DNA of 64,000 nucleotides from Siphonobacter aquaeclarae (GCF_900103285.1 NZ_FNGS01000001.1:1-64000), one strand, 5' to 3'. Shown: positions 16,864-25,580, counted from the stretch's first letter. The notes: generated by a model not told the origin, from the sequence alone. Program-made: numbers and translations.

Positions 16864-18267
16864 TCAGCGGGAGTTTTCTGCCGGAAAAAGCGCCAGCAGG
16901 TCCTGAAGGCTATTGGAAGACGTCAGAAACCGTTCTTCAAAAGCTTTGAATGCATTGGGGTCGATCCCGCTATTGAGCAGGCTTTCCCGGAAAAAGACGT
17001 AGTCGGTTTTGGCACCGGAGGTATGAAGAACGCCGGACAACCATTGCCAGATCCGTTCCTGCCCGAATTCCTGCTCCAAAGCGGTCATCAGCAGCGGAAT
17101 ATACTGATACCGGTAAGTATGATTAACCTCGTTTGTGTTGGAAATACGTCCGAGCGGAACAAAAGAGGTCAGTTTCCGGCTGGCTTCGACATACTGGCTT
17201 ATCTGCCGGTCGTAGTAGGATTTTCCGACAAGATCCCGGACGGCGAGCAGCGACATATATTCCGTCATACCCTCCAGAAAGGCCCAATGCAGCGTGGAAT
17301 TGGGTCTGAAAACGGAACCGAAATAGTAGTGCCCTAGCTCATGCGCCAGAAAGGAAAGACGGGCAGAGTCGGAAATGGTCATTGTTTTTTCGTCGACCAG
17401 CGTATTCAGCCAGTTATCCGGACTGACGGAGGCGATCGTCGGATAGGTAACGAACATCCAATTGTTGCGTTTGGACACCGGGGTGCTGGCCAGCAGCGTA
17501 ATGTCGGTTCCGTAGGGAATTTGAAGATGTTCTTCGTAGTACTTTCGGAACTTCGTAAACCAGCCGTCCACGACAAGTGCCTGCCCGGCAGTGAAAGTGG
17601 TATTGACAAGCCAGGTATTCCGCTCTTTCTTAAAATCAAAATCGCCGGCAAAAAGCATCAGGGGGTAGGGAGTTGTGGTCTGAAAGCGGACCTCCGGGCC
17701 ATACTGAGGCGCGGAGCCATTGAGGTAATGGGCTTTGGCGCCGGGGGTGTGAAAGGTCAGGTCATAGGTGACATCGGTATAGGCCCTTCCTTCTTCGGGA
17801 TCGAGGATGACCGGGTACCAGACGGATTGTTCGGTAGCCCGGATAGTCTGTCCGTTGAACGCGATATTGCCTTTCCAGTCACCCCGCTCGCTGCGCAGAG
17901 CCGGATCGTCATGAACAGGAAACGCGCCTACATAGCTGATCCGAAACCGGCCGGGCAGGTAGCGGCCTTTTCCATCCGGTGCAGGAAGCCAGTACTCGCA
18001 GCTTTCGGCTGATTTCCCGGTGTCACAGGCCCGCTGGAGGCTGTAGTTGAAGGTGTTGGTACTGTCGCGCAGGAAGCGGATCGCCATGCCCGTATTCAGG
18101 CGGAGGAAATAGCGATTGGCAGTAGGCAGGCCGGAGACTTCCAGGTCGGCCCGGAGGGTACCGTCTTTCAATGAAATGAATACATTTCCGGAGATATGCG
18201 GCGTCTGAGCTTCTGCACAGGTTCCGGTCAGAAACAGAATAAAAAAACAGAAAAGAGAGCGTGTCAT
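16864..18267 (-). CDS. Exported M1-like gluzincin metallopeptidase
   Basis: A 467-residue protein with a signal peptide (TRSLFCFFILFLTGTCAEAQ). An N-terminal beta domain of about 200 residues is followed by a thermolysin-like catalytic part. The zinc motif is HELGH with exactly 18 residues to the second glutamate in FLEGMTEY, the HExxH-X18-E spacing of the M1 aminopeptidase family. The chain is shorter than classical M1 enzymes (which often have another helical domain), so it may be a distinct periplasmic subgroup. The start at 18267 is chosen because it opens the signal peptide; an upstream in-frame ATG adds an arginine/proline-rich stretch with no signal character. It is divergent from the GH29 gene. 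Confidence 0.8.
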   Translation of the reverse strand: MTRSLFCFFILFLTGTCAEAQTPHISGNVFISLKDGTLRADLEVSGLPTANRYFLRLNTGMAIRFLRDSTNTFNYSLQRACDTGKSAESCEYWLPAPDGKGRYLPGRFRISYVGAFPVHDDPALRSERGDWKGNIAFNGQTIRATEQSVWYPVILDPEEGRAYTDVTYDLTFHTPGAKAHYLNGSAPQYGPEVRFQTTTPYPLMLFAGDFDFKKERNTWLVNTTFTAGQALVVDGWFTKFRKYYEEHLQIPYGTDITLLASTPVSKRNNWMFVTYPTIASVSPDNWLNTLVDEKTMTISDSARLSFLAHELGHYYFGSVFRPNSTLHWAFLEGMTEYMSLLAVRDLVGKSYYDRQISQYVEASRKLTSFVPLGRISNTNEVNHTYRYQYIPLLMTALEQEFGQERIWQWLSGVLHTSGAKTDYVFFRESLLNSGIDPNAFKAFEERFLTSSNSLQDLLALFPAENSR

Positions 18268-18413
18268 ACAACAGTCTGGCCGCTGTCGGGCGGGCAGGGA
18301 AAGGACAAGGAATCGGCCGGAATGTTGCATAAGGCCATCCTTTCGACACAGGAAACACAGATTCTCCGCACGCGGTACAAACCGGAACCGCAGAATAATC
18401 CATCCCCGTCAGC

Positions 18414-18427
18414 GAAATAGCTATTTC
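18414..18427. promoter_or_regulatory. 14-bp perfect palindrome upstream of the GH29 gene
   Basis: GAAATAGCTATTTC is a perfect palindrome 48-61 bases before the GH29 start codon, in the 207-base divergent region shared with the metallopeptidase gene. The position fits a repressor or activator site. No regulator gene lies next to it. Confidence 0.4.
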
Positions 18428-18474
18428 CGGACACCGGCCGAAGAGGGATTTTGGCGGACTCATTCTGATGCTCT

Positions 18475-19722
18475 ATGAAAAAAACGCTCTGTTTCTGCTT
18501 GCTCCTGTTGATGGCCGGCTCCGTCCGCGCGCAGGAAAAAACGCCCCCGGCCGCCCTCGACCGTTTTATGGATCACCGCTTTGGTCTGTTTATTCACTGG
18601 GGGCCTGTTGCGCTCAGGGGTACGGAAATCGGCTGGAGCCGCGGTACATCCGTACCGGTTGGCGACTACGACAATCTCTACGAAGAATTCAACCCGACAC
18701 TGTTCAACGCTGAAAACTGGGTGCTGGCTGCGAAAAATGCCGGGGTTAAGTACCTGACGATCACTGCAAAACACCACGACGGTTTCTGCCTCTGGCCGAC
18801 AAAAACCATGAACTATTCCATCGCGCATTCACCGTTCAAGCGGGATGTCGTCGGTGAACTCGCCGCTGCCTGCCGAAAACACGGTATCCATTTCTGCATC
18901 TATTTTACGGTGCTGGACTGGCATGACCCGGATTATCCGGTGCATTTGCCCGACGGCAAGGGCATCGACCCGAAAAGCGATATGAAACGCTTTGTGGGAC
19001 GTATGAAGGCGCAATTGAAAGAGCTCGTTACCAACTACCACCCCGAAATGCTCTGGTTTGACGGCAACTGGGAATCGCCCTGGACCGAAGATCTCGGCAA
19101 GGACATCTATGCCTACCTGAAATCGCTCGATAAAAATGTTGTCATCAACAACCGCCTCGGCAAGGGCAAGCACCCGGAGCTGGGCAACGGAACGGTAGGG
19201 GATTATGCCACACCGGAGCAGTTCGTCGGCGCATACAATCCCGGTATTCCCTGGGAATCGTGCATTACAATCTGCCAGCAATGGGCCTGGAAACCAAACG
19301 ACAAGCTTAAGTCAACGGATGAATGCCTCAAGACGCTGGTGAAGACCGTCGCCGGCGGGGGTAACCTGCTTTTCAACGTAGGTCCGATGCTCGATGGGCG
19401 GATTGAACAGCGGCAGGTGGACCGCCTCGCCGAGATGGGTGCCTGGCTGAAAAAGTACGGAGAGGCGGTTTATGGCACACGCGCGGGCTTGAAAGCGCCG
19501 GACAGCGTGTGGGCGTCGACCGTGAAGGGAAACAAGGTATACGTCTTCGTACTCGATCCGAAAGCCCGGAAGATCGTACTGCCGGCAGGCGTGAAAGTAC
19601 GCCGGGCCGGGTTTATCGGTGGTGCAGCCGTAACGCTGGGCGAAGAGAGCGGCGCGCCGGTACTGACCCTGCCCGCGCAACTGCCGGACCCTGTATGTTC
19701 GGTGATTGAACTGGAGCGGTAA
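18475..19722 (+). CDS. GH29 alpha-L-fucosidase, exported
   Basis: GH29 enzymes are retaining alpha-L-fucosidases. The 415-residue protein has a signal peptide ending in GSVRAQ and the family blocks FMDHRFGLFIHWGP, KYLTITAKHHDGFCLW, and the nucleophile aspartate in MLWFDGNWE (about residue 196), followed by GGGNLLFNVGPMLDG. The short C-terminal beta domain is present. The acid/base position in this family is variable and cannot be assigned by eye. It is monocistronic, and together with the GH95 gene gives the window two distinct fucosidase types, probably for different fucose linkages. Confidence 0.94.
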   Translation: MKKTLCFCLLLLMAGSVRAQEKTPPAALDRFMDHRFGLFIHWGPVALRGTEIGWSRGTSVPVGDYDNLYEEFNPTLFNAENWVLAAKNAGVKYLTITAKHHDGFCLWPTKTMNYSIAHSPFKRDVVGELAAACRKHGIHFCIYFTVLDWHDPDYPVHLPDGKGIDPKSDMKRFVGRMKAQLKELVTNYHPEMLWFDGNWESPWTEDLGKDIYAYLKSLDKNVVINNRLGKGKHPELGNGTVGDYATPEQFVGAYNPGIPWESCITICQQWAWKPNDKLKSTDECLKTLVKTVAGGGNLLFNVGPMLDGRIEQRQVDRLAEMGAWLKKYGEAVYGTRAGLKAPDSVWASTVKGNKVYVFVLDPKARKIVLPAGVKVRRAGFIGGAAVTLGEESGAPVLTLPAQLPDPVCSVIELER

Positions 19723-19750
19723 GGCGACGGGACGGGGCAAGGGGCTTGTG

Positions 19751-20065
19751 TTAAGCGCTTTGTCCCATGCTCTCCAATTGGCGGAAGATCGGAATCATCG
19801 CCTGGCCTTTGGGCGACAGGGCATATTCGATGTGGAGCGGCTTCAGCGCGACGACGGTTTTCACGAGCAGCTCCTGATCTTCAAGTTCCTTCAGCGCCGT
19901 CGAGATGGATTGTTTGTTAGAGCCTTCGAGCTGGCGGAGGAGGGAGTTGAAACGTACGGGGCCGTCGACCGCCAGGCGGAAAATCTGAGGTTTCCACTTT
20001 CCGGAGAGCTGTTTCAACAAGGTTTCTGCCGGACAATCGGACTGGGGAGCCTGGGTTTCTTTCAT
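19751..20065 (-). CDS. HxlR-family transcriptional regulator
   Basis: A 104-residue winged-helix protein with the HxlR pattern: a cysteine near the N-terminus (SDCPAETLLKQLSGKWK), then the recognition region RFNSLLRQLEGSNKQSISTA and the wing YALSPKGQAMIPI. In studied members (YodB, HypR and relatives) the N-terminal cysteine senses electrophiles or oxidants. Cys11 here occupies the corresponding position. It is divergent from the DsbA-like gene across 254 bases containing a GTCAG-A-CTGAC dyad. A redox-responsive repressor controlling that oxidoreductase is a reasonable inference. Confidence 0.85.
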   Translation of the reverse strand: MKETQAPQSDCPAETLLKQLSGKWKPQIFRLAVDGPVRFNSLLRQLEGSNKQSISTALKELEDQELLVKTVVALKPLHIEYALSPKGQAMIPIFRQLESMGQSA

Positions 20066-20183
20066 CGCTTGGTAGTTGAAAATCAGCAGGTAAATGATAC
20101 GAACTGCCGGCTTTTTCCGGCACTGCTGATCGGGTAACGTATCATTCCGACCGATAAATTTCCGGTCAGAAAAAAATGACTAA

Positions 20184-20214
20184 TTGACTGGTCAGACTGA
20201 CATCACGAACTTTG
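20184..20214 (+). promoter_or_regulatory. Candidate promoter with overlapping dyad for the DsbA-like gene
   Basis: TTG at 20184-20186 and GAACTTTG at 20207-20214 are separated by 20 bases, one mismatch from the Bacteroidota TTG/TAnnTTTG promoter. The spacer contains GTCAGACTGAC (20191-20201), an inverted repeat around a central A, where a bound HxlR dimer would block polymerase. Confidence 0.55.
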
Positions 20215-20319
20215 CCGCATCGTTCAACTACGTAATTATTTATTGGCGGTAATTATCCAACCCGCGTTTTCTTCCCGCCTGATTGAGAGAGGACCACGTG
20301 CAGTCAGAAACCCTTCGCG

Positions 20320-21237
20320 ATGATGAATAAGCCATCCACCAATCCGCTTTTGTGCGACATTGAGTCGGGTATGTGTGAAATGCCCGAACCGATTGTCGAA
20401 ACAACAAAAAACGTTGTTTCGGCTGAAAAAAAACCACTAAAGGTAATTTATTATACCGATCCGATCTGCTCTTCCTGCTGGGGCATTGAGCCGCAGTTAC
20501 GGAAGCTCAAACTGGAATACGGGCACGCACTCGATATTGAATACCGGATGGGCGGCCTGCTGCCTGACTGGAGCTATAACAGCGGCGGAATCAGCAAGCC
20601 TTCGGATGTGGCGCATCACTGGGACGAGGTAAGCGCGTATTACGACATGCCGATCGACGGCGACGTCTGGCTCGAAGACCCCCTTGATTCGTCGTATCCG
20701 CCGTCGATTGCTTTCAAAGCGGCGCAGCTGCAGGGTGCGAAGAAGGCCATCGCCTTTCTCCGCAAAATCCGGGAAATGGTCTTCCTGCAAAAAAAGAACA
20801 TTACCCGGCCCGAATACCTCCGCGCAGCGGCGGAAGCCGCCGAACTGGACGTGGATCGGTTTGAACAGGATTTCCCCGGACGTGCCCGGGAACTCTTCCA
20901 GGAAGACCTGGCCCTGGCCCGGCAATTGGGCGTCCGGGGTTTTCCGACGATGTTTTTCGTCGACGAAAACGGGCAAATGGAAAAAGTCTACGGAACCAAG
21001 CCTTATGCGGTTTACGAGCAGGCCTTACTCGGACAGGCGCCGGCAGTCCGCAAGGCACCCTACGCGACAAACTGGGAAAGCCTTTTTGCCGTGTACCCGA
21101 CCCTGACGTCACGTGAGTTTGCCGAACTGGCGGAAACAGCCCGGAAAGACGCCGATCCTTTCCTGCAGCAACTCGCCGACGCCGGCGCGCTGGAGAAAGA
21201 AGGAAGCAAGAACGGGGTACTGTGGAAGAGAAAGTAA
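20320..21237 (+). CDS. DsbA-family (FrnE/SpxH-like) thiol oxidoreductase
   Basis: A 305-residue protein with a thioredoxin fold interrupted by a helical insertion. The active site CSSC lies at residues 50-53 in YYTDPICSSCWGIEP, and the cis-proline loop is GVRGFPTMFFVD near 206. This matches the DsbA/FrnE-like group that also includes the ClpXP adaptor SpxH. No signal peptide is visible, so it is probably cytoplasmic, in keeping with SpxH or 2-hydroxychromene-isomerase-like relatives and not periplasmic DsbA. The N-terminal 35 residues contain two extra cysteines. Starts at 20320 and 20323 are equivalent. It is divergent from the HxlR regulator and followed by a terminator. Confidence 0.82.
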   Translation: MMNKPSTNPLLCDIESGMCEMPEPIVETTKNVVSAEKKPLKVIYYTDPICSSCWGIEPQLRKLKLEYGHALDIEYRMGGLLPDWSYNSGGISKPSDVAHHWDEVSAYYDMPIDGDVWLEDPLDSSYPPSIAFKAAQLQGAKKAIAFLRKIREMVFLQKKNITRPEYLRAAAEAAELDVDRFEQDFPGRARELFQEDLALARQLGVRGFPTMFFVDENGQMEKVYGTKPYAVYEQALLGQAPAVRKAPYATNWESLFAVYPTLTSREFAELAETARKDADPFLQQLADAGALEKEGSKNGVLWKRK

Positions 21238-21255
21238 AACCCGCATCTCGTTGAT

Positions 21256-21290
21256 AAACGCCCGGCCTTCACGGTCGGGCGTTTTGTTTT
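21256..21290 (+). terminator. Intrinsic terminator after the DsbA-like gene
   Basis: A 12-bp stem (AAACGCCCGGCC with GGTCGGGCGTTT, one wobble pair) around a TTCAC loop is followed by a T-rich tail, 18 bases after the stop codon. Confidence 0.9.
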
Positions 21291-21332
21291 ACGGAGTTTC
21301 GCTAGTAGCTTAAGTAGCTGAACAACAGGTGG

Positions 21333-22607
21333 TTATTTGCCGTTGACAAGCGTCTGCCGCCGGTCCGGTCCGACGGATACATATGAAATCGGTACTTCCA
21401 GGCTCGATTCCAGCAGTCTGATGTAGTTTTTCAGCTGATCTGGCAGGTCGGTAACCGAGGAAACCTGCGTCAGGTCTTCTGACCACCCCGGCAGTTCGGT
21501 AAATACCGGTTCGGCCTGCGCGCAGTCATACGGCATGTAGTCGATCAATTCACCCTCTACCCGATAATGCGTGCAAACCCGGAGAAACGGGAGACCGCTC
21601 AGTACGTCCGCTTTGGTCAATACCAGTCGGGTGACGCCATTGAGCCGGATGGCGTATTTCAACGCAGGAAGATCGAGCCAGCCGGTTCGCCGCGGGCGAC
21701 CGCTCACGCTGCCAAACTCCCGTCCGTTGTGCCGGAGGGTCTCGCCGGTTTCATCGTCAAGCTCGGTCGGAAACGGTCCGCTGCCTACCCGGGTAGAGTA
21801 TGCCTTGACAACGCCAATGACCTCGCCGATCTGCCGGGGAGCTACGCCGAGGCCTGTACACGCGCCGGCGGCGGTCGTATTGGACGACGTCACAAACGGA
21901 TACGCGCCGAAATCAACGTCCAGGAGCGTACCCTGAGCGCCTTCTGCGAGAATCTTTTTTCCCTGGCGGAGGTACTCGTCCACCACCCGGTCGGCATCCA
22001 CCAGCGGAAACTGCCGGAGCAGCGCAACGGCCTCGAAAAATGCCTGCTCTTCGGCTTCAAAATCAGGCATTTGCCGGTATAGCGCCTGCAGGGTATAGGC
22101 ATGCTGCGCCGATAGCCGACGGTAGCGTTCCGGAAAATCCGGCCGGACAATATCGCCGATACGCAGGCCGTTCCGTCCGGCTTTGTCGCGGTAGGCGGGA
22201 CCGATGCCTTTGAGGGTGGAGCCGATTTTCCCGTCGGCGAGTTGGCGTTCGGATGCGGCGTCGAGCAGGCGGTGCGTCGGCAGAATCAGGTGAGCACGCC
22301 GGGAAATAAGCAGCTTCTGTGACGCAAGCAGGTCGTACCCGGCGGCTTTGAGGCGGTCCAGTTCCGCTTTGAGACCGATGGGGTCGATCACCACACCATT
22401 CCCGATGAGGTTGACGGTATTTCCGAAAAAGATTCCGGAGGGAACCGTATTGAGGACGAATTTCTTTCCGTCAAATTCCAGCGTATGACCGGCATTGGGA
22501 CCGCCCTGAAACCGGGCAACCAGGTCATAATCGGCACTGAATACATCGGCAAGTTTTCCCTTGCCTTCGTCTCCCCACTGGAGACCGAGTAATACGTCGA
22601 CAGCCAT
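21333..22607 (-). CDS. purA: Adenylosuccinate synthase
   Basis: PurA joins IMP and aspartate using GTP to give adenylosuccinate, the first committed step to AMP, in the cytoplasm. The 424-residue length is standard. The N-terminal P-loop GLQWGDEGKGKLAD carries the catalytic aspartate, followed by GPNAGHTL with the catalytic histidine. Further matches are GSTLKGIGPAYRDKAGRNG, TRVGSGPFPTE, GRPRRTGWLD and the guanine-binding TKADVLSG. It is a housekeeping gene among accessory loci. Its leader (22608-22701) contains two small hairpins with the same loop, and a Crp-family gene lies upstream on the same strand. Confidence 0.97.
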   Translation of the reverse strand: MAVDVLLGLQWGDEGKGKLADVFSADYDLVARFQGGPNAGHTLEFDGKKFVLNTVPSGIFFGNTVNLIGNGVVIDPIGLKAELDRLKAAGYDLLASQKLLISRRAHLILPTHRLLDAASERQLADGKIGSTLKGIGPAYRDKAGRNGLRIGDIVRPDFPERYRRLSAQHAYTLQALYRQMPDFEAEEQAFFEAVALLRQFPLVDADRVVDEYLRQGKKILAEGAQGTLLDVDFGAYPFVTSSNTTAAGACTGLGVAPRQIGEVIGVVKAYSTRVGSGPFPTELDDETGETLRHNGREFGSVSGRPRRTGWLDLPALKYAIRLNGVTRLVLTKADVLSGLPFLRVCTHYRVEGELIDYMPYDCAQAEPVFTELPGWSEDLTQVSSVTDLPDQLKNYIRLLESSLEVPISYVSVGPDRRQTLVNGK

Positions 22608-22629
22608 GCTGATTGGTTTTGATAGTCCG

Positions 22630-22674
22630 GCCCTTCGGAAAGGGCAATAGAAATCCGTGCAACGCGGACGTTGC
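22630..22674 (-). promoter_or_regulatory. Two consecutive hairpins with identical UCCG loops in the purA leader
   Basis: Read on the minus strand, GCAACG-TCCG-CGTTGC (22674-22659) and GCCCTT-TCCG-AAGGGC (22645-22630) are two perfect 6-bp stems, each capped by a UNCG-type tetraloop. They lie 23-67 bases before the purA start and after the Crp-family stop. They may act as a processing or attenuation element, or partial terminator, between the two genes. Confidence 0.45.
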
Positions 22675-22701
22675 TTTATGAAACAGCCGTTCAGGGAAAA
22701 G

Positions 22702-23271
22702 TCAGGGGATATTCCGGCGTATCCGGCTCAGCGACGAAGGAGTAATGCCGAGAAACGACGCCAGCATCGCCTGTGGTACGCGGTTGGCGAGGCCGGGATA
22801 GTGTTCCAGAAACGTCAGGTACCGGGTCTGGGCATCCTGGACGAGCATATTGCCCGTCATCTTTAGCTTGTTTTCGAGAACGTAGTACGTGATTTTATGA
22901 AAGAGGTCGTGCCATCCCGGTATTGTGGAGGAAAGCTCCGTAAATCCTTCCTTCGAAAAGAGAATCACCCGACAATCGGTAATGGCTTCGATGTACTCGG
23001 CAGAAGGAGTTTCGTCCCGGAAACTATTGATATCCACCACAAAACGATTCTCATAAACAAAATAGCGGGTATAACTGTCGCCGGTTTTGTCGTAGTAGCA
23101 TACCCGGAAAACCCCGTCCGTGACATACCCGATATGCCGGGATATTTTTCCCGCTTCCGCGAAGTAACTTCCTTTCGGATAGGACTTGACGGTTGCCAGG
23201 TTTCGTATTCTTTCGCCATCTGTCTCGCTGAGATGGCCAAACTGGCGTAAGTAGGCAATCAGGTCTTCCAT
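22702..23271 (-). CDS. Crp/Fnr-family transcriptional regulator
   Basis: A 189-residue protein with a cyclic-nucleotide-binding-like beta-roll (about residues 25-115, YPKGSYFAEAGKISRHIGYV) and a C-terminal HTH (AMLASFLGITPSSLSRIRR). This is the form common in Bacteroidota, where the effector is usually unknown. No cysteine cluster for an Fe-S centre is visible. The start at 23271 (MEDLIAYLRQ) is preferred to an ATG 42 bases upstream because the domain starts here. It lies 94 bases upstream of purA on the same strand, but the hairpins between make co-regulation uncertain. Confidence 0.85.
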   Translation of the reverse strand: MEDLIAYLRQFGHLSETDGERIRNLATVKSYPKGSYFAEAGKISRHIGYVTDGVFRVCYYDKTGDSYTRYFVYENRFVVDINSFRDETPSAEYIEAITDCRVILFSKEGFTELSSTIPGWHDLFHKITYYVLENKLKMTGNMLVQDAQTRYLTFLEHYPGLANRVPQAMLASFLGITPSSLSRIRRNIP

Positions 23272-23412
23272 ACGTCGATAGCCGAAGCAAGGCAGGCGTT
23301 GTTTCGGCTGCAAAATTCAGACAGGGAAGAGAATGTTGTATTGCCAATTGGCAAAAAATAGGCGGAGGGAGAGTACTTCGCATCCGTAGGTATCAGAAAG
23401 AACCCCAAAACA

Positions 23413-23449
23413 GCGGCGCTCACAGGAAGGTATCTCCTGTGAGCGCCGC
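23413..23449. terminator. Perfect 15-bp hairpin in the 23272-23610 intergenic region
   Basis: GCGGCGCTCACAGGA and TCCTGTGAGCGCCGC are perfect inverted copies around a 7-base loop. On the minus strand the stem is followed by TGTTTTGGGG, weakly terminator-like, and it lies about 160 bases after the metallophosphoesterase stop. The length and perfection also fit a REP-type palindrome. The rest of the 339-base gap shows no gene that I can support. Confidence 0.55.
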
Positions 23450-23610
23450 GTGGAACAGACAGCTGCCTCATCGTTTTCCCCGTCGGCCGGGCAACATCCC
23501 ATACCGTTTATTCCGGAGATCGAGGATCAGTACGGACCGGAGAAACAGCGTATTTCCAGTCATACCGAAACCGGCAGCAACAACAGCATTTACCTCGAAT
23601 GATAGCGGAT

Positions 23611-24408
23611 TTATCCTTTGACTTCAAACGTATTGACGGCGTCTTTGCTGTCGGGGTTTACCTGGTAAATGAGAATCTCTCCATCTGCGAAGACTTCCAC
23701 GATCCGGTACCCGGAATAGGGAACGCCCCAGCTTCCGGCAATGTGCCCGTCGAAGAAATAGGCTTTGCCGTTTTTTTCCTTGACACCGTCTTCGGCATGG
23801 TCGTGGCCGTGGAATACGCCCCGGAGATTAGCCTGTTTGCTGAAGAGATCCACCAGTTCGGGGCAGTCGATACCGTATTGTGTCCACTTCACGGGCGTGA
23901 TGTGCATGAAGACGAAGAGGTGCTTTTTGTGATCGTATTTGGGTAGGTTTTCACGTACCCAGCTCATGTCCGGGCAGATGTATTTGCCGGTGACGTCGGC
24001 TGTATTGAGGACCAGAAAACCGCAGTCTCCGTACTCGAAACCATAATGCCAGGGTTTGCCCCAGGTTTGCTGCCAGGCATCTTCCGGCACCATATCATGG
24101 TTGCCGTGGCTGATGTAATACGGCATTTTCAACCCGTCCCATACTTTTTTTACTTCGGGAAGGAGGCGGGCGTCGTTGTGGAAAATATCGCCGTTGAGGA
24201 AGAAAAAGTCCGGCGCTTCCTGGTTCAGGCGGTCCACCATCGCCTGGTGCCGGTCGGTAAACGGTGTGTTCGGTTCGCCGTAGTGCCCGTCTGATGCCGT
24301 CGCAAAGCGCAACACGGGTTTTTTGCCAAAAGGAATGGCAAGTGCATCGATTCCGGTGAGGAGAGTACCGCCTACGGTCAGGCGGAGAAAATTGCGTCGG
24401 TTGAGCAT
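23611..24408 (-). CDS. Tat-exported metallophosphoesterase (paralogue 1)
   Basis: A 265-residue calcineurin-like phosphoesterase. A twin-arginine signal (NRRNFLRL plus a hydrophobic stretch) occupies the first 25 residues. The five metal-binding blocks are present: DGHYG, NGDIFHN, SHGNHDM, FVFMHITPVKW and FHGHDHAED. The enzyme therefore hydrolyses a phosphate ester in the periplasm; the substrate is unknown. It is the second of two adjacent, clearly homologous copies (157 bases apart), downstream of the SusD/SusC locus on the same strand. This suggests removal of phosphate from an imported or surface-processed substrate. Confidence 0.88.
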   Translation of the reverse strand: MLNRRNFLRLTVGGTLLTGIDALAIPFGKKPVLRFATASDGHYGEPNTPFTDRHQAMVDRLNQEAPDFFFLNGDIFHNDARLLPEVKKVWDGLKMPYYISHGNHDMVPEDAWQQTWGKPWHYGFEYGDCGFLVLNTADVTGKYICPDMSWVRENLPKYDHKKHLFVFMHITPVKWTQYGIDCPELVDLFSKQANLRGVFHGHDHAEDGVKEKNGKAYFFDGHIAGSWGVPYSGYRIVEVFADGEILIYQVNPDSKDAVNTFEVKG

Positions 24409-24565
24409 AACAGAGGTTGACGTTTGCCTCCGAAATAGACGCTTTTTTCGAAGGCAGCCAAATACCCGCGGAGTTTTTAACCGTATTATAAAGCAGAAGT
24501 GCCGGAATCAAATCCGGTCGTCTCAAAAGATAACGTAATAACTATACGTCAATAAAACCTGCTCT

Positions 24566-25423
24566 TTATCCTACTTTGACCGGTTTAGGAATGACAAACT
24601 GATTGACGCGTTGGGTGACTTCCGGGTTAACCTGAAATGTTTCGATTTCGCCATTGGAATAGACCTCAACTACCCGGTACCCGGAGTAAGCCGTACCCCA
24701 GCTGCCGCAGATATGGCTGTCGAAAAAGTAGGGTTTGCCGTTCTTTTCCTTGTAGCCGTCTTCGGCATGATCATGCCCGTGGAAGATTCCCCTCAGATTG
24801 GCTTGCTGACTGAACAACGCTACGATCTCCGGACAGTCAATACCCCATTGCGTCCATTTCATCGGCGTGATGTGCATAAAAACGAAGAGGTGTTTCTTGC
24901 CTTTGTATTTCTGGAATGTTTCCCGGGCCCAGGCAACATCCGGACAGATATAATTCCCCTTAATATCAGACGTATTGAGCATCAGAAACGCAGTATCGCC
25001 TTTCTCGAACGCATAGTGCCAGGGAGTACCCCAGGTCTGTTGCCATACCTCTTCCGTTACCATGTCATGGTTTCCGTGGGTGACGTAGTACGGCATCGTC
25101 AATCCGTCCCAGACCTTTTTGACTTCAGGAAGAAAAGAAGGTTTGTCGTGGAAGAGGTCGCCATTGACGACAAAGAAATCGAGCTGGTGATTTATTTTTT
25201 CCTGGTTGAGCCAGCCGATGAGTTTTTGGTGCGTTTCCTCGTAAGGGGTTTTCGGTTGGCCAAAATGACCGTCAGACGCAGTCGCAAAGCGCAGCAAAAG
25301 AGATCTTTTTTCCGGCTCTTCCGGGGTGACTGTCTCAGATCGACAACCCGTCAAAGCATATTCGGTACTAATCAGGACAACCCCTTGCAAAGTAAGGGTG
25401 AGAAAATTTCTCCGGTTGAGCAT
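24566..25423 (-). CDS. Tat-exported metallophosphoesterase lipoprotein (paralogue 2)
   Basis: A 285-residue paralogue of the next gene downstream, with the same block order (DGHFG, NGDLFHD, THGNHDM, FVFMHITPMKW, FHGHDHAED). The N-terminus has the twin-arginine motif NRRNFLTL followed by a lipobox (YALTGC), so this copy is predicted to be a membrane-anchored lipoprotein while its neighbour is soluble. The start at 25423 is chosen because it opens the Tat motif; an upstream ATG adds 11 residues without signal character. A 157-base gap with the SusD terminator separates it from the SusD gene, so it probably has its own promoter. Confidence 0.87.
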   Translation of the reverse strand: MLNRRNFLTLTLQGVVLISTEYALTGCRSETVTPEEPEKRSLLLRFATASDGHFGQPKTPYEETHQKLIGWLNQEKINHQLDFFVVNGDLFHDKPSFLPEVKKVWDGLTMPYYVTHGNHDMVTEEVWQQTWGTPWHYAFEKGDTAFLMLNTSDIKGNYICPDVAWARETFQKYKGKKHLFVFMHITPMKWTQWGIDCPEIVALFSQQANLRGIFHGHDHAEDGYKEKNGKPYFFDSHICGSWGTAYSGYRVVEVYSNGEIETFQVNPEVTQRVNQFVIPKPVKVG

Positions 25424-25527
25424 ATAGTTTAAGTCAGGGGGGTAGTAAATCTTCACACAAGATCATAATTTTTTTTTGAACTAGGCTAATAATTAGTAGT
25501 GAATCCATGCACCAACACTGAAAAGCG

Positions 25528-25562
25528 AAACGCCGACCTGCAACGAATTGCGGCCGGCGTTT
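25528..25562 (-). terminator. Intrinsic terminator after the second SusD gene
   Basis: On the minus strand, AAACGCCGGCC pairs with GGTCGGCGTTT (one mismatch), with an inner GCAA/TTGC stem, followed by CGCTTTTCAG. It lies 19 bases after the SusD stop and separates it from the metallophosphoesterase pair. Confidence 0.75.
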
Positions 25563-25580
25563 TCAGGTATTCTCCGGGTA

